Shown piece after piece: positions 50,701 to 59,486 of a stretch of 64,000 nucleotides of DNA (the first letter of the stretch is position 1; each line of letters begins with the position of its first letter). Location: contig CAJQUW010001161.1 in the NCBI GenBank assembly GCA_907163375.1, forward strand, positions 1-64,000, written 5' to 3'. Source of the stretch: Prostheceraeus crozeri. Taxonomy: Eukaryota; Platyhelminthes; Polycladida; Euryleptidae. Made by a program: the position numbers and the translations under genes. A model generated the notes under the pieces. That model had not been told where the DNA came from and did not search any database. It was given only the letters and a program-made list of their open reading frames with translations.

Positions 50701-53700
50701 ACAACTCCTTCAACACTGAAAAGTGACCCGAACAACACTCCAGTCCACTCAATTGCCTCCGAACAACTCGAAGATGCAATCCTTAACCTCCGAAAACTTC
50801 TTCAACACTGAAAAGTGATCCGAACAACACTCTAGTCCACTCAATTGCCTCCGAACAACTCGAAGATGCAATCACTCACCTCCGAAAACTCCTTCAACCC
50901 TGAAAAATGACCCGAACAACACTCCAGTCCACTCAATTGACTCCGAACAACTCGAAGAAGCAATCTTACTGCTCCGAACAACTCCTTCAACACTGAAAAA
51001 TGACCCGAACAACACTCTAGTCCACTCAATTGACTCCGAACAACTCGAAGAAGCAATCTTACTGCTCCGAACAACTCCTTCAACCCTGAAAAATAATCCG
51101 AACAACACTCTAGTCCACTCAATTGACTCCGAACAACTCGAAGAAGCAATCTTACTGCTCCGAACAACTCCTTCAACACTAAAAAATGATCCGAACAACA
51201 CTCTAGTCCACTCAATTGACTCCGAACAACTCGAAGAAGCAATCTTACTGCTCCGAACAACTCCTTCAACCCTGAAAAATGACCCGAACAACACTCTAGT
51301 CCACTCAATTGACTCCGAACAACTCGAAGAAGCAATCTTACTGCTCCGAACAACTCCTTCAACCCTGAAAAATGACCCGAACAACACTCTAGTCCACTCA
51401 ATTGACTCCGAACAACTCGAAGAAGCAATCTTACTGCTCCGAACAACTCCTTCAACCCTGAAAAATGATCCGAACAACACTCTAGTCCACTCAATTGACT
51501 CCGAACAACTCGAAGAAGCAATCTTACTGCTCCGAACAACTCCTTCAACCCTGAAAAATGACCCGAACAACACTCCAGTCCACTCAATTGCCTCCGAACA
51601 ACTCGAAGAAGCAATCTTACTGCTCCGAACAACTCCTTCAACACGGAAAAATGATCCGAACAACTAGTCCACTCAATTTACTGCTCCGAACAACTCGAAA
51701 AATGATCGAACAACACTCTCCACTCTCCGAACAACTCCTTCAACCCTGAAAAATGATCCGAACAACACTCTAGTCTACTCAATTCGCTCCGAACAACTCG
51801 AAGAAGCAATCTTACTGCTCCGAACAACTCGTTCAACACTGAAAAGTGACCCGAACAACACTCTAGTCCACTCAATTGGCTCCGAATAACTCCTTCAACA
51901 CCTAAAAATGATCCGAACAACACTCTAGTCCACTCAATTGACTCCGAACAACTCGAAGAAGCAATCTTACTGCTCCGAACAACTCCTTCAACCCTGAAAA
52001 ATAATCCGAACAACACTCTAGTCCACTCAATTGACTCCGAACAACTCGAAGAAGCAATCTTACTGCTCCGAACAACTCCTTCAACACTGAAAAATGACCC
52101 GAACAACACTCTAGTCCACTCAATTGCCTCCGAACAACTCGAAGAAGCAATCTTACTGCTCCGAACAACTCCTTCAACACTGAAAAATGACCCGAACAAC
52201 ACTCCAGTCCACTCAATTGCCTCCGAACAACTCGAAGAAGCAATCTTACTGCTCCGAACAACTCCTTCAACCCTGAAAAATGACCCGAACAACACTCTAG
52301 TCCACTCAATTGACTCCGAACAACTCGAAGAAGCAATCTTACTGCTCCGAACAACTCCTTCAACACTGAAAAATGATCCGAACAACACTCTAGTCCACTC
52401 AATTGACTCCGAACAACTCGAAGATGCAATCTTACTGCTCCGAACAACTCCTTCAACACTGAAAAATGACCCGAACAACACTCTAGTCCACTCAATTGCC
52501 TCCGAACAACTCGAAGAAGCAATCTTACTGCTCCGAACAACTCCTTCAACCCTGAAAAATGATCCGAACAACACTCTAGTCCACTCAATTGACTCCGAAC
52601 AACTCGAAGAAGCAATCTTACTGCTCCGAACAACTCCTTCAACCCTGAAAAATGATCCGAACAACACTCTAGTCCACTCAATTGACTCCGAACAACTCGA
52701 AGAAGCAATCTTACTGCTCCGAACAACTCATCAACCCTGAAAAATGACCCGAACAACACTCCAGTCCACTCAATTGACTCCGAACAACTCGAAGAAGCAA
52801 TCTTACTGCTCCAAACAACTCCTTCAACACTGAAAAATGACCCGAACAACACTCTAGTCCACTCAATTGACTCCGAACAACTCGAAGAAGCAATCTTACT
52901 GCTCCGAACAACTCCTTCAACACTGAAAAATGACCCGAACAACACTCCAGTCCACTCAATTGACTCCGAACAACTCGAAGAAGCAATCTTACTGCTCCAA
53001 ACAACTCCTTCAACCCTGAAAAATGATCCGAACAACACTCTAGTCCACTCAATTGACTCCGAACAACTCGAAGATGCAATCACTAACCTCCGAACAACTC
53101 CTTCAACCCTGAAAAATGATCCGAACAACACTCTAGTCCACTCAATTGACTCCGAACAACTCGAAGATGCAATCATTCACCTCAGAACAACTCCTTCAAC
53201 CCTGAAAAATGACCCGAACAACACTATAGTCCACTCAATTGCCTCCGAACAACTCGAAGAAGCAATCTTACTGCTCCGAACAACTCCTTCAACACTGAAA
53301 AATGACCCGAACAACACTCTAGTCCACTCAATTGACTCCGAACAACTCGAAGAAGCAATCTTACTGCTCCGAACAACTCCTTCAACCCTGAAAAATGACC
53401 GGAACAACACTCTAGTCCACTCAATTGCCTCCGAACAACTCGAAGAAGCAATCTTACTGCTCCAAACAACTCCTTCAACCCTGAAAAATGATCCGAACAA
53501 CACTCTAGTCCACTCAATTGCCTCCAAACAACTCGAAGAAGCAATCATTCCCCTCCGAACAACTCCTTCAACACTGAAAAATGACCCGAACAACACTCTA
53601 GTCCACTCAATTGACTCCGAACAACTCGAAGAAGCAATCTTACTGCTCCGAACAACTCCTTCAACCCTGAAAAATGATCCGAACAACACTCCAGTCCACT

Positions 53701-54170
53701 CAATTGCCTCCGAACAACTCGAAGAAGCAATCATTCCCCTCCGAACAACTCCTTCAACACTGAAAAATGATCCGAACAACACTCTAGTCCACTCAATTGC
53801 CTCCGAACAACTCGAAGATGCAATCTTACTGCTCCAAACAACTCCTTCAACCCTGAAAAATGATCCGAACAACACTCTAGTCCACTCAATTGCCTCCGAA
53901 CAACTCGAAGAAGCAATCTTACTTCTCCGAACAACTCCTTCATCACTGAAAAATGACCCGAACAACACTCCAGTCCACTCAATTGACTCCGAACAACTCG
54001 AAGAAGCAATCTTACTGCTCCAAACAACTCCTTCAACCCTGAAAAATGACCCGAACAACACTCTAGTCCACTTAACTGACTCCGAACAACTCGAAGAAGC
54101 AATCTTACTGCTCCGAACAACTCCTTCAGCCCTGAAAAATGACCCGAACAACACTCTAGTCCACTCAATT
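35771..54170 (+). repeat. Satellite B, left array: ~197 copies of a 93-bp trimeric monomer
   Basis: Each 93-bp monomer is three 31-bp modules, all opening with CCGAACAAC. X continues ACTCTAGTCCACTCAATTG, Y continues TCCTTCAACACTGAAAAATG, and Z continues TCGAAGAAGCAATCTTACTG. Recurrent alternatives are CTCTAG/CTCCAG and GCCTCC/GACTCC in X, ACACTG/ACCCTG and GACCC/GATCC in Y, and GATGCAATCATTCCCC in place of the usual Z. Because 93 is divisible by 3, any stop-free frame stays open for long stretches. This gives minus-strand frames of up to 1008 codons (repeat SSKIASSSCSEAIEW and repeat LLLRVVRSQLSGLEC) and a plus frame (NNTLVHSIASEQLEEAILLL). The 31-residue period follows from three 31-base modules, so I do not call genes. 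The first module at 35771-35815 is degenerate, as expected at an array edge. Confidence 0.96.
51641..51910 (+). repeat. Irregular zone in satellite B with module loss and a 62-bp dimer
   Basis: Regular trimers break down: CCGAACAACTAGTCC joins distant parts of module X, followed by CAATTTACTGCTCCG and CTCGAAAAATGATCG, which fuse modules at odd points. Near 51885 X is followed directly by Y (GGCTCCGAATAACTCC), giving a 62-bp dimer like those common in the right-hand array. The region probably records unequal exchange or gene conversion. Confidence 0.75.
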
Positions 54171-54392
54171 CACCAGTTCACCAGGTTGTATCAGTTAACG
54201 GATGTGCATTCTGATGAATACCCTTCCAGCGATTTCACCTGCTGCATTTGTAAAACCCGAAAGGTCAGAAATACGAGAAATGCGATTACACATCAAATTT
54301 CAATTTTACCACCTCTCCCAGAGATACTCACCATTCGGATTCAAAGGGACGACTTTGATGATGAAAGGAAATTCGTCAATCTGGATAAATGA
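54138..54392 (+). pseudogene. Small frame continuing from satellite B; possible ubiquitin-protease-like fragment
   Basis: The plus frame of the last satellite monomer (KNDPNNTLVHSI) continues without a stop into unique DNA for about 74 codons, to a TGA at 54390-54392. The unique part contains FTCCICKTRKVRNTRNAI, then ISILPPLPEILTIRIQRDDF and ERKFVNLDK. A CxxC followed by LPxxLxIxxxR recalls the zinc-ribbon and LPPVLxIxLKRF segment of UCH/USP deubiquitinases, but the rest of that domain is not visible. It could be an exon remnant into which the satellite expanded, or chance. There is no ATG in frame nearby. Confidence 0.3.
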
Positions 54393-55490
54393 GTTGAATC
54401 AGTTGATGCTCCTATACTCATTTAAAAATGAAAACAGGCGCTGCATTGCACAGGATCTGAATGAGTTTCAACATGAATTTTTAGCTATGCTCTTGTTGCA
54501 ATTTTTTTCTGTACATGAGAACATGAAATCAGTGATTAAGGTTTTCAATTCCGAGATCCCGGAATTATAGCATTTGTACGGGATTCAGAATCCCGGATTC
54601 GTTAACATCTGTTTTTGGGCAGTTAGGATGTATGAAGGTGGAGTAGCAGGGAAGTAACAATGAAGATTATGTAATTGATTGTTGCAAATTGCAATATAGT
54701 GTTATTTTTGAAACTATTTTTCGTTATCAATATTATACCTAAACTATCAAGAATACATCAGACACGATAGTCTTGTAATTACATGCAGGTGTGTATAACT
54801 TTTTCATGCATTTTTATCACATACTGGAATTAGCTTTAGAGTATCTTTGTGCAGTATGCCATAAACTATCTACTTTCATTGATATCGAAAAACTAAACTA
54901 TGTTCAGACAGTTGAGAGAAAGAGAGTGTGTTATGCATGCAACCGTAGGTACTGATATTCAATGCATTTTTGAAGCGATTATTATGCAATATCAGGCTTT
55001 TACCAGACGTCACAAAAGTTGCAGGACTTGCATTTCTATTTGAAAATCACATACCAGGTAGCGACAACGTATTTTGTGTGTACGACAACGAGATCTACTT
55101 ATCGTTATAATTTATGTCTGCATGTGAAAAGAAAACCTATTATTAAGTCATGGACATTTAGGCACATGTCTGTTTGATTTCATAAGTTGTATTGTACAGT
55201 GCATCGCTCAAGATACTTGTTTAAGAATACAAACAACGCATACCATTGTTCAGCCTACGGTAGCCTAAGCATGCTATCAGTAAATGCACCAAGCTTGCTG
55301 ATCCCAGGATCGCAAAAAATTACGGTCTAGAAAGTATGTCTAAAAAAGCATGTACAGAATATTCATTACTAAAATGATGAAGATGTTATTTGTTTATTTA
55401 ATGTGTTTCCTAGTATTCATTTTTTCCTATGTTACGCTAGGATTAATGGATGTTAGCTTTGTAGTTGACCAGGTGACGGGAGATCATCTT
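54393..55490. other. Unique AT-rich sequence in core B, nothing recognised
   Basis: About 1.1 kb with no long frame outside the overlap at 54202-54570, whose second frame is a shadow. No terminal repeats, tRNA or tandem structure seen. Confidence 0.45.
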
Positions 55491-55647
55491 TCTGAGAAAG
55501 TTATACAAAGTAATTAAAACTCCCCTTTTCAGTTTAGGCCAATATAATCAAATTAAAATTAAAAGTATGGCAGACAGGCCTTCGGCGTCCAGCGCCTTCA
55601 ACGGTCGATGTTTGGATGATACAGATACAGATGCAGCCTTTGTGAAG
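55491..55647 (+). repeat. Left inverted repeat of the PLE remnant
   Basis: It contains CAAAGTAATTAAAACTCCCC, CCAATATAATCAA, CAGGCCTTCGGCGTCCAG, CCTTCAACGGTCGATGTTTG and GCAGCCTTTGTGAAG in this order. The same blocks appear inverted at 56397-56551. A six-base duplication (GATACA) near 55620 lengthens this copy. Confidence 0.9.
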
Positions 55648-55935
55648 CAGCCTTTCATGCATAGCATTGAAACGGAAGCTCTAGCTAAATTGAATATTCA
55701 ACCCGAAATATACAAACGGTATATTGATGACATCATAATAGGGCCAATACCATATGACGAATTCTCCTTTAAAAATGACTGCCGAGAGGCAAAACCTAAG
55801 AAAAAGCAACGAAAACCAAAACCACATAAGATAGTTAATTTCAAATTGCCTTTTGTAAACGACAGATGCAATCGCAAAGTAAATTAATTAATTGATAAAT
55901 ACAAATTCCCCATTAAAGTCACAAGCGAATACGGT

Positions 55936-56184
55936 ATGAAATCGGCATTTTTTAAGCACAAAAGTAATAACCAAAATTGTAATTGCGAGATTTGCCTTGA
56001 ATGTAAAAGTAATATTTGCCGAAAAAAGTTTATTGTGTACAAGTACACCTGTAGAATGTGTAATGTATTCTACGTCGGCAAAACAGCGAGAATGTTTAAG
56101 ACGATGCATCAAGAGCATAAGCGTGCTATAAAAAACAAAAAGTACATCGAGCGCCCTTTATCAACATTTAATAGAAAAGCATAA
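55936..56184 (+). pseudogene. GIY-YIG endonuclease segment of the PLE remnant
   Basis: This frame shows a cysteine cluster CNCEICLECKSNIC, then KFIVYKYTCRMCNVFYVGKT (the GIY and YIG halves appear as YKY and FYVG) and ARMFKTMHQEHKRA, which aligns with the conserved Arg and Glu-His of the family. In Penelope-like elements this domain nicks target DNA. The Cys pattern before it resembles the linker zinc finger of some PLEs. It is part of a broken element and not an active gene. Confidence 0.75.
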
Positions 56185-56396
56185 TGGCGCTGGCGACATC
56201 GGGACTTTTCAGGTCGGTCTAATTAGCAAACTGACCAACACACGAGATACAACAATAACAGAAGCCACAGCAATCACACAACTTAAGCCAGCAATCAATA
56301 GCAAACATGAATTATCTTTTTACAATCTAACTTCACAGTTCAACAGCCAATCATGCATGCAACACAGTTCTTGATATCATTTACTCTTATATAAAC

Positions 56397-56551
56397 CTTC
56401 ACAAAGGCTGCATCTGTGCCATTCAAACATCGACCGTTGAAGGCGGCTGGACGCCGAAGGCCTGTTGCCACACTTTTAACTTTAACTTGATTATATTGGC
56501 CGAAACTGAAAAGGGGAGTTTTAATTACTTTGTATAATAACTTTTTCAGAT
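56397..56551 (-). repeat. Right inverted repeat of the PLE remnant
   Basis: Reverse complement of 55491-55647 with a handful of substitutions (for example CAGTTTCGGCC against CAGTTTAGGCC). The good agreement suggests the remnant is not very old, or that the two repeats were copied in one event. Confidence 0.9.
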
Positions 56552-57754
56552 CTTAGCTTCTATCACACTAATCTGACTATCGATTTGGAAACATTTGATG
56601 GACCTAAAGTTAAAAAATGAACTCAATCAATTCTCCATGGCCACACTTGTTCTCCGTGTTGTTTACAACAACATAGTTACAGACCCAAATTTCTTAAAGA
56701 TGATGACATCGACTTACGGCTTCGATGTAAATATGTTTCAGAACGACGTATGTGATAGATTCTGAATGATCATCATTTGTATTTAGGCAGTGAATCTTGT
56801 TTGACGTTGTGACTTTTCGATGGGTGATGGTACCCCTTAGTTTCCGCAATTGTGCGGGTTCCTTTGGCTGTCTAACGTTGAGATATACCTCAGCAGCACG
56901 TCAAGGTTCTCCATCTAACGTCGCAAGTTTCTAAGTCGAGAAATTAAGTTTGAACTTAGAAACTTGTCAAAAACAAAATATGTACTTGTTATTTCCAGGC
57001 AAATCGTCATTCATCCTACGACGTTTGATCTCAAAGCAGCTTTGGTTATGCGCGGTTCTGACAACAACGGCCACTGTGAGTTATTTACGTGCAAGTGCAG
57101 TGACATCAGTGAGAGTAGGATAATTAGCTACACGTAGTGGGTTGGTTGCAGCTACCAGATACCCAGGTCATACAGCAATCCAAGTGTGTGTTTCGAGGCA
57201 CACATCATTTCTCTTACACGAGTGCTTCCATACTACACACACTGTAGGCTGTCTGCATTTTTCGATTGTAGCCTAACCTATGTCAAAATGGAGTATGTGG
57301 TGATGTAGGGAGTCTTTCTTTACCTTGATAACCAATTTTCCCTTTTTCTTATTCTGTTTACTTTCTTTCTGAGATCCCACTTATTACCTAACTCATTTCA
57401 ATAGTAGTAATGTTCATGTGAATTTCGTTGGGGTATTCACTCAAGACTTTGTTCGAAGCAGCGTCATGTGTATGGGACACGTGTGCTCGCTCTACGTACG
57501 GTAGACCTCAGCTCAAACCTTGATCGGATCAAACCTGACAATTAAAACGTACACATTCTTCATTCCTGCTTAACACTGTGAGGGTGGGGATAGATTTAAA
57601 AAAACAAACTCGGTCACAAGGAAAAATGGCGTTTCGCCCGATGTACCTCCTATAATAGAAAATTGTCATCCCATTTATTTTGAAGGTTGATGAAACAAAA
57701 TAGACACTTATGGAGTTGGATTTTTCATCTATATCAGCCTTCTTTTCCGTTGCG
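56552..57754. other. Unique sequence in core B, nothing recognised
   Basis: About 1.2 kb without long frames, tandem repeats or recognisable element ends. Balanced base composition. No feature could be supported. Confidence 0.45.
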
Positions 57755-58015
57755 TTAAAAATTAACTCCTACATTCTTTTCAGATTTGACATATGTCTTC
57801 TGCGGAGAAGCGTTGTGCCGACTGAATGACACCCGAATCGGCGCAGTAGATATTAATGACAGTGTGGTGTCCGATGACCTAGGGGTAAGTATCAGTGGCA
57901 GTGATGGGGTTTTCCAATATGAAATGTTATGCACACCTTTTCCAGTACAACTCGATATTGGTGACGTACGCAAAGGCATATCATCGAATACCAAGGGAAG
58001 CGACTGAAGTTTCAA
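57755..58015. other. Overlapping open frames on both strands, function unknown
   Basis: A plus frame at 57786-58007 (LTYVFCGEALCRLNDTRIGA and onward) and a minus frame at 57755-58015 (MKLQSLPLVFDDMPLRTSPI and onward) are open over the same bases. Neither shows a motif I know. The plus strand contains GGGGTAAGTATC near 57887, which could be a splice donor, but no partner exon is visible. It may be a real exon or coincidence. Confidence 0.2.
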
Positions 58016-58039
58016 CGCCTAGTCACGTGGAAATCTTAC

Positions 58040-58780
58040 GATGTTGATCTCGATCTCGACACGGAATAGAGCCGCTACATAACTTTTTTTAGTAATCAGC
58101 TCAGTTTTTTAATTGCTACCAGCTACGCATAGCGAGTACATATGCTTTGACTGCTTCAGATCTCAACGACGAATAGGGCAGCTTCTTATCTGTATGTAGT
58201 AGCCGGATCAGTATTTTCAGACATCACTAACACTGACGTTTTGAATGTTTCAGATCTCGACACCGAATGAGACTGCTTCATCTCTGTATATGTGTTTTTC
58301 AGATTGTTAATATCGACGCCAGATTTTTTAGATTGTCGTATTACTCAAACTTCATTATGCACGCATGACTGCAGATGCCTTGACTGCAACAAATCTCCAC
58401 GCCGAATAGAACTGTTACACATCTGTATATAGTACTCAGATCACTTTCTTAGATTGTTTTTTATCATTCACAGATGACAAGTGCACATGCTTTGACTGTT
58501 TCAGATCTCGACGCCGAATAGAACAGCTGTACATATCTGTATATAGTAGCTAGACACAGACTTTACTAAGTCCGCATGAAGATTATAGATATTTTGACTG
58601 ACACTGATCTCGACACCGAATGTAGCCACTTCATATCTGTAAATAGTTATTTCATGTTGTTATAATTCACGCCAAATAATTTTTTCACGATTGTTATTAT
58701 GCATAGAGATTAGCATCCAAGCATGAAAACAATTGATGTTTTGACTGTTACATACGTCCTGTTAATATATGCAGAGTTTT
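58040..58780 (+). repeat. Degenerate ~95-140-bp tandem repeat, six or seven copies
   Basis: The block GATCTCGAC(G/A)CCGAAT recurs at 58052, 58159, 58253, 58392, 58504 and 58606, at spacings of 107, 94, 139, 112 and 102 bp. It is usually preceded by TTGACTGTTTCA and followed 20-30 bases later by ATCTGTATATAGTA. The last trace is TTTTGACTGTTACA near 58740. The copies are strongly diverged, so this is an old array. Confidence 0.75.
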
Positions 58781-59486
58781 CGTTGTCCCGGATTGTTTCC
58801 ACTGATGTGAAGGAAATCAAAATACACGGTACAAATCACCATATCGTTTTCAGTTTTCAGCGCCTTTAAAAACAACTTTTATACGAAAAGTATGACATTA
58901 GGAATGACGTCATAGTCAAAATCTAAGATGTGTAAGCAATTGTGAGCCTTTTCTAACCTATTGCACAGACCTTGTGTGCCAAATCTGAGGGCATGATCGA
59001 CTTTCAAGTGTAAATAGTAGAACTCTGTTAAATAATTGCTGGTTTGAGTTTCACTCAGACTTCGGTAACGGAATAGACGACCCCCAAATGTCACAGTTGT
59101 GGGCCACAGATTTAGGCGGAGCAGTGGGCGACTTGATGACGTGCGTTGAACCTGAAGTAAATTCCTATTCGCCAGATAGCGTGTTGCATAGCTATTTGCG
59201 ATTACGTGAGTGTTGCATAAGAATACATGTATTCAATATTTCAATTTCATCACATGCTACGAGGATGAAGGTTTTTCGCTTTCATGATAGTCATTCACTA
59301 AAACGATGAAAACACATCGCCTTACCAGATGTGACCATTTCTTGGTTGTGTTGACTTACTGTCAGTGGTGCCATACTGTCTCCCCAAAGCACTGGGAGAG
59401 GAGAAGTGATCTCCCGATGGAAATATACACTGACAATTAGTCCACATACCTACTTCCTTAAAATACGTTGATACACTACACTTCTA
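58781..59486. other. Unique sequence at the right edge of core B, nothing recognised
   Basis: About 700 bp. Frames at 58879-59094 (minus) and 59088-59309 (plus) are short and have no known motif. Satellite B begins at 59487. Confidence 0.45.

Larger units (their letters stand above)
55491..56551 (+). mobile_element. Penelope-like element remnant bounded by inverted repeats
   Basis: A ~1.06-kb remnant. Outer segments of about 155 bp are inverted copies of one another. Between them lie a reverse-transcriptase scrap with YKRYIDDIIIGPI (the YxDD-type active-site motif, RYIDD in Penelopes) and a GIY-YIG endonuclease piece. RT followed by GIY-YIG, with terminal repeats that may be direct or inverted, is the Penelope-like layout. 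The copy is broken and much shorter than a full element, with most of the RT missing. The LINE-flanking fragment at 270-852 is from the same broad class, but there is no shared stretch to show they are one family. Confidence 0.8.

Noticed and set aside
35771-54170. Giant repeat protein (minus-strand frames up to 1008 residues, or a plus-strand ankyrin-like repeat with NTPVHSIAS and LEEAILLLR)
   Set aside because: Several frames on both strands are equally open, the 31-residue period follows from three 31-base modules, recurrent one-base losses shift the frame, and the common variants include many nonsynonymous changes. The likeness to ankyrin is only local.
55567-55647. Start of a real protein (MADRPSASSAFNGRCLDD...)
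   Set aside because: This part lies wholly within the inverted terminal repeat of the PLE remnant and also occurs inverted at 56397-56551, so it is element-end sequence.
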